Source of the DNA: a virus | Strand: one strand, 5' to 3' | DNA: 33,448 bases | IMG/VR virus record: IMGVR_UViG_3300030117_001710 | Span: 1-33,448 of that record | Shown: in pieces, positions 1 to 8,592 of the stretch | Position numbering within the stretch: position 1 is the stretch's first letter | Layout: each line of letters opens with the position of its first letter | Translations under genes and position numbers: made by a program | Notes under the pieces: model-generated | Told to the model about the DNA's origin: nothing | The model's input: the letters and a program-made list of their open reading frames with translations, nothing else | Databases searched by the model: none

Positions 1-1
1 A

Positions 2-262
2 ACGAAAAAGAATATAATCCAAGCTGGGCACAAAGCGGTTGAAGAATTAATTAAGGTTGCTAGAGAAGAAATAGTTGACTCAGACGAAGATATATCAGCT
101 GATAGACTAAAGAATGCGGCTGCTACAAAAAAGCTAGCTATATTTGATGCTTTTGAAATATTAAACAGAATCCACGAAGAAGAGAATATGCTGGAAGAAA
201 AACCAGTTGAGGAAGAAAAGAGAACCACTTTTAAAGGATTCGCAGAAGGAAGATCTAAATAA
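2..262 (+). CDS. 3' end of a gene, putative small terminase subunit
   Basis: The window opens inside an open frame whose last 86 codons can be read; the 5' end is missing. The peptide is charged and looks mostly helical (for example GHKAVEELIKVAREEI, then DRLKNAAATKKLAIFDAFEIL), and ends in an acidic stretch and a basic tail (GFAEGRSK). It shares its stop with the start of the large terminase gene in a TAATG overlap, so the two are probably translationally coupled. Small terminase genes usually lie directly before the large one, and helical C-terminal regions are common in them. That position is the main reason for the call. No DNA-binding domain is visible because the N-terminus is outside the window. 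It could be another small packaging or regulatory protein. Confidence 0.5.
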   Translation, partial: TKKNIIQAGHKAVEELIKVAREEIVDSDEDISADRLKNAAATKKLAIFDAFEILNRIHEEENMLEEKPVEEEKRTTFKGFAEGRSK

Positions 263-2496
263 TGTACGAGCAAACATTATATAAGGTTGTAGAGCCTATA
301 AAATCAAATACCATAAAAAGACTTAACAAGTCTAAAAAATGGAAATATGGCTATAATAAAGAAGCTGATATAGTTTCTATATCTAAAACAGGAATGATAG
401 GTGAGATATTAGAAATACAAGGTTTTCAAATAGCTCTACCAAAACAACCTAAAGAAATATATTCTTGCAGTAAAGATAAATCAGAACAGAAATGGAAACA
501 ATTTCCAGTTAATCCTGATTTTAAAAGAATTAAAACCGTTTTTGATTGGCAAGATTATCCAGATGATTTTAAAGAAAAGCATTATGGGTATATAGACGAA
601 GAGTTTAGAAGAAGAGAAGAAGGATTCTGGTTTATGAATAACGGTAAGCCAACGTACATAACAGGCACGCATTATATGTACTTACAATGGAGTAAAATAG
701 ACGTTGGTGCTCCAGATTTTAGAGAGGCAAATAGATTGTTCTTTATATTCTGGGAAGCTTGTAAGGCGGATTACAGAAGTTACGGAATGTGCTATTTAAA
801 AAATAGACGTTCTGGATTTTCATTTATGAGTTCAGCTGAAACTGTTAATTTAGCTACATTAGCTAGTGATAGTAGATTTGGGATACTTTCTAAAACTGGT
901 AGTGATGCAAAGAAAATGTTCACGGACAAAGTAGTACCAATTAGTTTAAACTACCCATTCTTCTTCAAGCCAATACAGGACGGTATGGACCGACCAAAGT
1001 CCGAGCTCGCTTATAGAGTCCCAGCTAAAAAGTTTACTCGTAAAAAAATGAGGGAACGAGAGGAACAAGATGATATGGAGGGACTAGACACAACCATTGA
1101 TTGGAAAAACACAGGTGATAATAGTTATGATGGTGAAAAACTTTCTTTATTAGTTCATGATGAAAGCGGTAAGTGGGAAAGGCCTGATAATATAAAAAAC
1201 AACTGGAGGGTTACAAAAACCTGTTTAAGGTTAGGTAGTAGAGTGGTTGGTAAATGTATGATGGGATCAACTTCTAATGCTTTAGATAAAGGTGGTGATA
1301 ATTTTAAAAATTTGTATAACAATTCTGACGTAACAAAACGTAATAGAAATGGACAAACAAAATCTGGATTATATTCTTTATTTATACCAATGGAGTGGAA
1401 TTATGAAGGATTTATTGATGAGTACGGTCAGCCAGTTTTTAATACACCTAAAAAAGAAAAAAAAGATCCGCACGGGCTAGATATAGATTGTGGAGTTATA
1501 GACCATTGGGAAAATGAAGCTGATGGATTAAAAGATGACCAAGACGCTTTAAATGAATTTTATCGTCAATTTCCTAGAACTGAAGAACACGCGTTTAGAG
1601 ATGAAACAGGGAATAGTTTATTTAATCTTGTTAAAATATATGAGCAAATAGATTACAACGAAGGAAATAGAAACTCATCAGTATTAACAACCGGTAATTT
1701 TCAATGGACAAATGGGGTTAAAGATACACAGGTTACTTTTAATCCAGATCCTAATGGTAGATTTAAGGTTAGTTGGGTACCAAGTGGCGAATTACAAAAT
1801 AATGTAATATTAAAAAACGGTATAAAATATCCAGGCAATGAACATATGGGAGCTTTTGGCTGTGACTCATATGATATATCTGGAACAGTGGATAATAGAG
1901 GATCAAAAGGAGCATTGCACGGACTTACAAAATACTCAATGGAGGATGCTCCAGCTAATACATTCTTTTTAGAATACATAGCTAGACCTCAAACAGCTGA
2001 GATATTTTTTGAAGATATTTTAATGGCGTTGGTATTTTACGGAATGCCAATATTAGCAGAAAATAACAAACCAAGATTATTATACTATTTGAGAAGAAGA
2101 GGATATAGAGGTTTTAGTATGAATAGACCTGATAAAATTTGGAACAAACTATCAGTTGCGGAAAAAGAAGTAGGTGGAATACCTAATTCAAGTGAGGATA
2201 TAAAACAGGCTCACGCCGCAGCAATTGAAATGTATATCAATGACCATGTTGGTTTATTACAAGACGGTACTTACGGTACTATGTATTTTAACGAAACTTT
2301 AAATGACTGGTCTAAGTTTGATATAAATAAAAGAACTAAGCATGATGCTTCTATAAGTTCTGGTTTAGCGATAATGGCTTGTAATAGACATTTATATAGA
2401 CCGCATCCAAAAAGAGAAAAACAACCATTGAATATACATATATCAAAGTATAACAATAAAGGATTTCAATCGACAATAATAAAAAATAAAGCATGA
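262..2496 (+). CDS. terL: Terminase large subunit (packaging ATPase and nuclease)
   Basis: This is the motor that pumps DNA into the prohead and cuts it. Of its 744 residues, the ATPase half shows a deviant Walker A at K180-NRRSGFS187, a Walker B with the catalytic pair at LLVHDE (D300, E301), and a C-motif-like GSTSN at 335-339. The normal Walker A lysine before the final Ser is Phe186. The lysine is instead at the start of the motif (K180), as in lambda gpA (KSARVGYS). The nuclease half has candidate metal-binding acids at GCDSYD (D535/D538), E600 in LAENN, and D695 in KHDASISSGLA. The length is normal for long-form terminases. The start overlaps the preceding stop (TAATG), and the stop overlaps the portal start (ATGA). 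Family assignment is confident; the exact nuclease residues are inferred. Confidence 0.88.
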   Translation: MYEQTLYKVVEPIKSNTIKRLNKSKKWKYGYNKEADIVSISKTGMIGEILEIQGFQIALPKQPKEIYSCSKDKSEQKWKQFPVNPDFKRIKTVFDWQDYPDDFKEKHYGYIDEEFRRREEGFWFMNNGKPTYITGTHYMYLQWSKIDVGAPDFREANRLFFIFWEACKADYRSYGMCYLKNRRSGFSFMSSAETVNLATLASDSRFGILSKTGSDAKKMFTDKVVPISLNYPFFFKPIQDGMDRPKSELAYRVPAKKFTRKKMREREEQDDMEGLDTTIDWKNTGDNSYDGEKLSLLVHDESGKWERPDNIKNNWRVTKTCLRLGSRVVGKCMMGSTSNALDKGGDNFKNLYNNSDVTKRNRNGQTKSGLYSLFIPMEWNYEGFIDEYGQPVFNTPKKEKKDPHGLDIDCGVIDHWENEADGLKDDQDALNEFYRQFPRTEEHAFRDETGNSLFNLVKIYEQIDYNEGNRNSSVLTTGNFQWTNGVKDTQVTFNPDPNGRFKVSWVPSGELQNNVILKNGIKYPGNEHMGAFGCDSYDISGTVDNRGSKGALHGLTKYSMEDAPANTFFLEYIARPQTAEIFFEDILMALVFYGMPILAENNKPRLLYYLRRRGYRGFSMNRPDKIWNKLSVAEKEVGGIPNSSEDIKQAHAAAIEMYINDHVGLLQDGTYGTMYFNETLNDWSKFDINKRTKHDASISSGLAIMACNRHLYRPHPKREKQPLNIHISKYNNKGFQSTIIKNKA

Positions 2497-4895
2497 CAGA
2501 GAATTATATAGACTTTCCGTCCCAGGCAGTTAGCGATTTAGAAAAGCTATCTGAAGACTATGGATTAAGAGTTGCAAAAGCTATAAAACAAGAATGGTTT
2601 ACTGGAGCTAATTCTAAATTTAATAGTAACATAAATAGTTATCATAAACTAAGACTATATGCTAGAGGAGAACAGTCTGTTCAAAAATATAAAAATGAAT
2701 TATCTATAAACGGTGATTTATCTTACCTTAACTTAGATTGGAAGCCAGTTCCGATTATTCCTAAATTTGTCGATATAGTTGTAAATGGCATGTCTCAAAG
2801 AAATTATGAAATTTCTTGTTTTTCACAAGATCAATATGGAGTTAGTAAGAGAACAGAGTACATGGAATCAATAATAAGAGACATGAAGGCTAGAGATTAT
2901 AGCAACTTGGTTCAAGAACAATTTGGTATAGATATATTTGATCATAAGCCTGAAAGCTTACCGGACACAGAAGAAGAACTTGCTTTACATATGCAACTAA
3001 ATTATAAGCAAGCTGTAGAGTTAGCAGAAGAGCAAGCTATAGATGTTTTAATGGAAGCTAGTGATTATGATTTAATAAGAAGAAGAGTTTTATATGATTT
3101 AACAGTCCTTGGTGTTGGTGCAACAAAAACAACTTTTGATTGGACTGACGGCGCTAAAGTTAAATATGTAAATCCATCTAACTTAGTTTATTCTTATACA
3201 GAGTCTCCATATTTTGAAGACGTATATTATATTGGAGAATTAAAAGAGATACCAATAAACGAGCTAGTTAAAGAATTTCCTAATTTAACTGAAGATGAAA
3301 TAAAAGAAATCGTAGATAAGTCCGGTAAAATGGTACATGCTGGTCATGACTACAAGACGAATACTGATAAGAATAAAATAGAGGTTTTATATTTTAATTA
3401 TAAAACTCACATGAATGATGTTTACAAGTTAAAGAAAACTGGGAGTGGTGGTGAAAAAGTTATTCAAAAAGATGACTCATTTAATCCTCCAGTAGAAAGT
3501 ATGGATGGTAACTTTAGTAAGTTAGAAAGAATTATAGAAGTTTTATATGAAGGTGTTTATGTAATAGGTGCTGATAAATTATTACAGTGGAAAATGGCTG
3601 ACAATATGATGAGGTCAGAAACTGACTTTGGTAGCGTTAAGATGAATTATCAAATGGTTGCCCCTAGAATGTACAGAGGAAAAATAGAATCTATAGTTAG
3701 TAGGATAACAGGTTTTGCAGATATGATTCAATTGACCCACTTAAAGCTACAACAAGTAATGGCAAGAATGGTACCAGATGGTGTTTACCTTGATGTAGAT
3801 GGTTTAGCTGAGGTAGATCTTGGTAATGGAACAAATTACAATCCACAGGAAGCTTTAAATATGTTCTTCCAAACTGGTAGTGTTATTGGTAGAAGCTTTA
3901 CATCTGAGGGTGATGGGAATCCTGGTAAAGTGCCAATCCAACAAATAAATAATGGTGTAAATAGTGGTAAAATACAAAGTTTAATATCTACGTATAACTA
4001 TTATTTACAAATGATAAGAGATACAACTGGATTAAACGAAGCTAGAGACGCTGCAACGCCAGATAAAAACGCTTTAGTTGGTGTACAAAAATTAGCGGCT
4101 GCAAATTCTAATACAGCAACAAGGCACATACTTCAATCAATGTTATATTTAACAGCAGAAGTCGCTGAGTGCATGTCGTTAAGAATTTCTGATATAGTTG
4201 AATACTCTCCAACAAAAGAAGCTTTTATTAGAGCCATTGGAGCACATAACGTGGCAACTTTAGAGGAATTAAAAGATTTACATCTTTATGACTTTGGTAT
4301 ATTTATAGAGTTGTTGCCAGATGAAGAAGAAAAAGCTATGTTAGAAAATAACATACAAGCAGCGATAGCGCAGCAATCTATAGACTTAGATGATGCTATA
4401 GATTTACGATCTATTAGAAATGTAAAATTAGCAAATCAATTATTAAAAGTAAAACGTAAGACTAAAGCTTCTAAAGATCAAAAGATGCAACAAGAAAATA
4501 TGCAGGCGCAAGCTCAAGCAAATGCACAAGCGCAGCAAGCAGCCGCTCAAGCTGAAATACAAAAGAACCAAGCTAAAACACAAGCTGAATCTCAATTAGA
4601 GCAAACTAAAAACCAATTAAAAACACAATTTTTACAAGCAGAAGTGCAAGCTAAAAAAGAACTAATGCAGTTTGAATTTGAATTAAACTCTCAATTAGAA
4701 GGAATGAAAAAAGATACAGATAGTGAAAGAGAAGACAAGCGAGAAGATAGAAAAGATATGAGAGTTGATAGACAAGCCAAACACCAAATGGATATGATTG
4801 AACAAAGAAAACAGGGTGATTCTAATAAAGATTTTGAATCATCAGGTAATGATATACTTAGTGGAGATGCTGGTATGGGCAGATTCAATCTTTAA
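2493..4895 (+). CDS. Portal protein
   Basis: Predicted dodecameric portal at the DNA entry vertex. It is 800 residues long, directly after the terminase with a 4-base overlap. The body is a mix of helices and strands with portal-like features: an N-terminal helical region, a central region with repeated aromatic and acidic residues, and a long helix-rich part with QLTHLKLQQVMARMVPDGVYLDVDG (about 410-433) followed by DTTGLNEARDAATPDKNALVGVQ. Residues of about 660-775 form a long Gln/Ala-rich then highly charged coiled-coil-like tail, which could be the C-terminal barrel or an internal extension. Large portals with Q-rich tails occur in marine podoviruses and crAss-like phages. The assignment rests on size, position and fold-like features, not on a short diagnostic motif. 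Confidence 0.82.
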   Translation: MTENYIDFPSQAVSDLEKLSEDYGLRVAKAIKQEWFTGANSKFNSNINSYHKLRLYARGEQSVQKYKNELSINGDLSYLNLDWKPVPIIPKFVDIVVNGMSQRNYEISCFSQDQYGVSKRTEYMESIIRDMKARDYSNLVQEQFGIDIFDHKPESLPDTEEELALHMQLNYKQAVELAEEQAIDVLMEASDYDLIRRRVLYDLTVLGVGATKTTFDWTDGAKVKYVNPSNLVYSYTESPYFEDVYYIGELKEIPINELVKEFPNLTEDEIKEIVDKSGKMVHAGHDYKTNTDKNKIEVLYFNYKTHMNDVYKLKKTGSGGEKVIQKDDSFNPPVESMDGNFSKLERIIEVLYEGVYVIGADKLLQWKMADNMMRSETDFGSVKMNYQMVAPRMYRGKIESIVSRITGFADMIQLTHLKLQQVMARMVPDGVYLDVDGLAEVDLGNGTNYNPQEALNMFFQTGSVIGRSFTSEGDGNPGKVPIQQINNGVNSGKIQSLISTYNYYLQMIRDTTGLNEARDAATPDKNALVGVQKLAAANSNTATRHILQSMLYLTAEVAECMSLRISDIVEYSPTKEAFIRAIGAHNVATLEELKDLHLYDFGIFIELLPDEEEKAMLENNIQAAIAQQSIDLDDAIDLRSIRNVKLANQLLKVKRKTKASKDQKMQQENMQAQAQANAQAQQAAAQAEIQKNQAKTQAESQLEQTKNQLKTQFLQAEVQAKKELMQFEFELNSQLEGMKKDTDSEREDKREDRKDMRVDRQAKHQMDMIEQRKQGDSNKDFESSGNDILSGDAGMGRFNL

Positions 4896-4921
4896 TTTTT
4901 AATATTTTATAAAATTTTATT

Positions 4922-6097
4922 ATGGAAGAACTAAACAAAGAAGTTGTTGAAGAAACAACTAACTCTGTAGAGCAAAAAGCAGAGGATAATACAGAGCAAC
5001 CAGTAGAAGAAGTTGCTAAAGAAACAATTGACGAATCTAAATTTGAAAGCGCTGGAGATGATAGCGTTTTTAAAGTTGATTTAAGTAAGCCACCACCGCT
5101 ACAAGAAGAAAATGTAGAAAAGGTAGAAAAAGTAGAAGTTAATGAAGAAGAATTTCCAGTTATGGAAGAAATTACTGTAGAGGATCTTAAAGAAGATGAA
5201 AAAAAAGAAGTTGAGCAGATAAAAGAAGAAACAGTACAAGCTATAGAACAATCAGAAAATACTGGTAATCCATTGCCAGAGAATATACAAAAGCTTGTAA
5301 ACTTTATGGAAGAAACAGGTGGTGATTTAAATGACTACGTTAAGTTAAATAGAGATATTGGAGAAATGGACGACTCTGATATATTAGATGAGTATTACAG
5401 GCAAACTAAATCTCATTTATCAAATGAAGAAAGATCGTATTTATTAGAAGATTCTTTTGGAATCAATGAAGATATAGACGACGAGAGAACAATACGAATG
5501 AAAAAAATAGCCCTCAAAGAGCAAGTTGCCGAGGCTAAAGCCCACTTAGACGGGCAAAAGTCTAAATATTACGAAGAAATTAAAGCTGGGTCAAAATTGA
5601 CACCTGAACAACAGGAAGCTATTAATTTTTTCAACAGATCTGAAGAACAAAAAGAAGTAATAGAAAAAAACAAAAGAACATTTTTAAATAAAACTGATAG
5701 TTTCTTTGGACAGGATTTCAAAGGTTTTGAATATAATGTCGGAGATAAAAAATATAGGTTTAATGTTAAAGATGTTGATAAGGTTAAGGAAACACAAAGT
5801 GATATTAATAATTTTGTTAGTAAGTTTACTGATAAAGAAAATTCAACTATTAAAGACACTGCTGGTTACCATAAATCTTTGTTTACAGCTATGAACGCTG
5901 ATGCTATAGCAAAACATTTTTATGAGCAAGGTAAATCCGATGCTATTAAAGATAGAGTTGCTAAGGACAAGAACATTAATTTAAATCCTAGACAAACACA
6001 CGGTGAAACAAACGTTGGTGGTGTTAAGGTTAGAGTTTTGGGTGAGTCTGCTTCTGATATGAAAAACAGATCTTTTAAAATTAGAAAAAGAAAATAA
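4922..6097 (+). CDS. Acidic scaffolding-like head assembly protein
   Basis: A 391-residue protein between portal and major capsid genes, where scaffolding proteins normally lie. The first 130 residues are extremely Glu-rich and probably disordered (VEEVAKETIDE, KEDEKKEVEQIKEE). The middle (about 190-270) is helical and charged, and the C-terminus is basic (NRSFKIRKRK). Acidic, helical, with a basic C-terminal tail is the usual look of phage scaffolds, whose basic end binds the inside of the shell. I see no Ser/His/Asp protease motif, so a fused maturation protease is not supported. The start is preceded by an A/T-only stretch ending TTTTATTATGG, without a Shine-Dalgarno. Scaffold is an inference from position and composition. 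Confidence 0.62.
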   Translation: MEELNKEVVEETTNSVEQKAEDNTEQPVEEVAKETIDESKFESAGDDSVFKVDLSKPPPLQEENVEKVEKVEVNEEEFPVMEEITVEDLKEDEKKEVEQIKEETVQAIEQSENTGNPLPENIQKLVNFMEETGGDLNDYVKLNRDIGEMDDSDILDEYYRQTKSHLSNEERSYLLEDSFGINEDIDDERTIRMKKIALKEQVAEAKAHLDGQKSKYYEEIKAGSKLTPEQQEAINFFNRSEEQKEVIEKNKRTFLNKTDSFFGQDFKGFEYNVGDKKYRFNVKDVDKVKETQSDINNFVSKFTDKENSTIKDTAGYHKSLFTAMNADAIAKHFYEQGKSDAIKDRVAKDKNINLNPRQTHGETNVGGVKVRVLGESASDMKNRSFKIRKRK

Positions 6098-6121
6098 CTA
6101 ACAATTTAAAATAAATTAATT

Positions 6122-7558
6122 ATGGCAATTACTCCAGGAACGCAGAGTAGAGGCGCGGCAGTACAAGCGACTACATCTGCGAATTATTTAGACATCCAAG
6201 ATAATGGATGGGCACAGCAATATCTTCCTGATCTAATGGCTAAAGAAGCTGAGGTATTCGGACAAAGAACTATCTCTGGTTTCCTTGCTCAAGTAGGTGC
6301 GGAAGAGGCTATGTCAGCTGATCAAGTTATTTGGTCAGAACAAGGTAGATTACACCTTTCATACAAATGTGATATGTTAGATGTTACAGCTAGTACAATT
6401 AATATTACTCATAATATTGATGGTGTGGCTCAAACAACAGATCACGGTATTAGAGTTGGTGATCAAGTATTAATCTCAGGTGGTTCAGGTGCTACTGTTA
6501 CAGCTCGTGTAAGCGTTGCTGCTGCAGCATCTCAAACTATTACTGTACAGCCTTATGGTGCTGCTCACATGACAAACTTGTCTTATGTAAACGGTGACAA
6601 CGACTGTAGAATATTAGTATTTGGTTCTGAAAACGCTAAAGGAACTAGCTATTCAGCTCCTAACAGATCTAATAAACCTTCTTTCACAACATTTACTAAC
6701 AAACCAATTATATTAAAAGATTTGTATGAAGTATCAGGATCTGATGCTGCTCAAATTGGTTGGGTTGAAGTATCTGGTGAAGACGGACAAAATGGTTACT
6801 ACTGGTACTTAAAAGCTGAAGGCGACACTAGAGCTAGATTTAATGATTACTGCGAAATGAGTATGATTGAATCAGAGCTAGTTGCTGGAGCTTCTGCTAT
6901 TGCATTACCAACTGATGGTGGTGCAGGTACAGCGGGTACTGAAGGTTTATTTGCTGCTATTGAATCAAGAGGACATCAATCATCTGGTGTAACAGGTGTT
7001 AACGCTGCTACTGATTTAGCAGAGTTTGACGCTATACTAGCTGAGTTTGATAAAAATGGTTCAATTGAAGAAAACATGATGTTTGTTAATAGAACAACAG
7101 CTTTAGCAATAGATGACATGTTAGCTTCAATGAATTCTTACGGAGCTGGAGGTACTTCATACGGAGTATTCGACAATGACGAAGACATGGCATTAAACTT
7201 AGGTTTTTCAGGATTCAGAAGAGGTTCTTATGACTTCTACAAATCTGACTGGAAATACTTAAATGATCTAGCTACAAGAGGTGGTATTAACGCTGCTGCA
7301 TCTACAGATGCTGTAAGAGGTGTTATGATTCCAGCTGGGACTTCAACAGTTTATGACCAACAAATGGGTAAAAACTTAAAAAGACCTTTCTTGCACGTTA
7401 GATATAGAGCTTCTAACACAGAAAGTAGAAAAATGAAAACTTGGATTACAGGTTCAGTTGGAGCTACTACATCTGATTTAGATGCAATGCAAGTAAACTT
7501 CTTATCAGAAAGATGTTTAGTTACACAAGGTGCAAATAACTTTATGTTATTGAACTAG
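6122..7558 (+). CDS. Major capsid protein
   Basis: The 478-residue shell protein, predicted HK97 fold. The order portal, scaffold-like protein, this gene matches the standard head block, and the size fits crAss-like and marine podovirus capsid proteins. Residues of about 40-100 look like an N-terminal arm and extended loop, an inserted beta-rich part follows (ITHNIDGVAQTTDHG to PYGAAHM), and the C-terminal region has the long helix and strand pattern with KRPFLHVRYRASNTESRKMKTW near 420-440. The coding sequence looks more even, with more C-ending codons than its neighbours, as expected for the most abundant virion protein. A strong hairpin terminator follows directly, so its transcript probably ends there. 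The start context is AATTAATTATGG. Confidence 0.82.
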   Translation: MAITPGTQSRGAAVQATTSANYLDIQDNGWAQQYLPDLMAKEAEVFGQRTISGFLAQVGAEEAMSADQVIWSEQGRLHLSYKCDMLDVTASTINITHNIDGVAQTTDHGIRVGDQVLISGGSGATVTARVSVAAAASQTITVQPYGAAHMTNLSYVNGDNDCRILVFGSENAKGTSYSAPNRSNKPSFTTFTNKPIILKDLYEVSGSDAAQIGWVEVSGEDGQNGYYWYLKAEGDTRARFNDYCEMSMIESELVAGASAIALPTDGGAGTAGTEGLFAAIESRGHQSSGVTGVNAATDLAEFDAILAEFDKNGSIEENMMFVNRTTALAIDDMLASMNSYGAGGTSYGVFDNDEDMALNLGFSGFRRGSYDFYKSDWKYLNDLATRGGINAAASTDAVRGVMIPAGTSTVYDQQMGKNLKRPFLHVRYRASNTESRKMKTWITGSVGATTSDLDAMQVNFLSERCLVTQGANNFMLLN

Positions 7559-7575
7559 TACTTTACTTAAGATTA

Positions 7576-7600
7576 GGGGAGCGTTAGTCGCTCCTCTTTT
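7576..7600 (+). terminator. Rho-independent terminator after the capsid gene
   Basis: GGGGAGCG (7576-7583) pairs with CGCTCCTC (7589-7596) around the loop TTAGT, giving an 8-bp stem with one G-U pair, followed by TTTTCTTTATTTT. It starts 18 bases after the capsid stop codon and would end the head-block transcript. Confidence 0.88.
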
Positions 7601-7633
7601 CTTTATTTTATTAATTATATTATATATTATATT

Positions 7634-8485
7634 ATGGCAAAGAAAAAAGAAACAACTAAGGTAGAAAAACCTGTAGTTGAAGAAACAGTAGCTGTTGAAG
7701 AACAGCCGGTTGTAAAAGAACAACCTAAAATTAAAATTCCTGAGATAAAAGTAAAATCAAAGGATACATGGGAAATAAAAGATAGAACATACTTATTATC
7801 TAATAATAAAAAACCTTTAAGTAAAATGATTAAAGGTGCTAACATATATTATTTTGATGAAGAAAAAGGGTATGAAAGAGAATTGAAATACTGTGAAAAC
7901 CAAAGAACATGCTTTGTAGATGAAATGCAGGGCGACCAAAGGTTAGCACATATAGTTTTTAGACAAGGTATATTATTTGTTCCTAAAAATAAAGTTGTAC
8001 TTCAAAAACTTTTATCTTTATATCACCCAATGAGGGATAAAGTATTTTACGAACTAAAACCTGTTGAAGTAGCTAAGTCTCAATTAGATTGGTTAGAGTT
8101 TGAAATTGAAGCTTTATCAATAGCAAAAAATTTAAGTATTGATGCTTGTGAAGCTATAATGAGAGTTGAGGTTGGGTCTAAAGTTAATAACTTAAGTTCT
8201 AAGGAATTAAGAAGAGATTTATTAATTTTTGCTAAAAATAACCCTCAATTATTTATAGAGTTAGCTTCAGATCAAAATATTAAATTAAGAAATTTTGGTA
8301 TTAAAGCTGTTGAAATGGGAGTATTAAAACTATCAAGTGATCAACGAACTTTTAGTTGGGGATCTAATGATAGAAAATTAATGACAGTTCCTTTTGACGA
8401 ACACCCATATTCAGCTTTAGCCGCTTGGTTTAAAACTGATGAAGGTATGGAAATTTATTCAAATATAGAAAAAAGAATGAATTAA
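7634..8485 (+). CDS. Conserved-looking virion-region protein of unknown function
   Basis: 283 residues. The first 45 are a Val/Glu/Lys-rich disordered leader (VEETVAVEEQPVVKEQ). A compact domain follows, with the pattern RTYLLSNNKKPLSKMIKG, FDEEKGYERELKYCENQRTCFVDEMQGD and HIVFRQGILFVPKNK (about 55-125). The rest is mostly helical, and includes SIDACEAIMRVEVG and a short C-terminal helix. I recall similar 'fully open RY..NQ..F.DEQ' proteins next to capsid genes in marine phages, always unnamed. It is the only gene between two terminators, so it may be expressed as a single-gene unit. No palindromic element like the one at 8562 lies upstream, only a run of A and T (7601-7633). A head-completion or minor capsid role is possible but not shown. 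Confidence 0.72.
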   Translation: MAKKKETTKVEKPVVEETVAVEEQPVVKEQPKIKIPEIKVKSKDTWEIKDRTYLLSNNKKPLSKMIKGANIYYFDEEKGYERELKYCENQRTCFVDEMQGDQRLAHIVFRQGILFVPKNKVVLQKLLSLYHPMRDKVFYELKPVEVAKSQLDWLEFEIEALSIAKNLSIDACEAIMRVEVGSKVNNLSSKELRRDLLIFAKNNPQLFIELASDQNIKLRNFGIKAVEMGVLKLSSDQRTFSWGSNDRKLMTVPFDEHPYSALAAWFKTDEGMEIYSNIEKRMN

Positions 8486-8504
8486 CAATTTTTTAACTAA
8501 TATT

Positions 8505-8534
8505 AATAGCCACTCATTACGGGTGGCTATTTTT
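8505..8534 (+). terminator. Rho-independent terminator
   Basis: AATAGCCACTC (8505-8515) pairs with GGGTGGCTATT (8521-8531) around the loop ATTAC, an 11-bp stem with one G-U pair, followed by a short T run (8530-8534). It lies 20 bases after the stop of the 283-residue gene and directly upstream of the palindromic element at 8562. Confidence 0.87.
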
Positions 8535-8561
8535 ATTTAAGTGCTAACCTTTCGCTTTATT

Positions 8562-8585
8562 ATGTAACTATAATATAGTAAAATA
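8562..8585 (+). promoter_or_regulatory. Repeated palindromic element, copy 1 (candidate promoter/operator)
   Basis: The 24 bases beginning ATGTAACTATAATATAGT are identical to those at 18455-18478. The core ACTATA-A-TATAGT is a perfect inverted repeat. It ends 7 bases before the start codon of the first ring-protein gene and follows a terminator, which is where a new promoter is expected. It contains TATAAT, but I see neither a TTGACA-like box at the right spacing nor the Bacteroidota TAnnTTTG motif. It may be read by a phage factor, or be an operator. Confidence 0.6.
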
Positions 8586-8592
8586 TAAACAA

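Noticed and set aside
5706-5894. 62-codon plus frame within the scaffold-like gene
   Set aside because: Embedded in another frame of a gene supported by position, with no start signal or motif.
7611-7633. A/T repeat run as a fourth palindromic element
   Set aside because: It is A/T-rich but does not match the ACTATA-A-TATAGT core and is not a clean inverted repeat.
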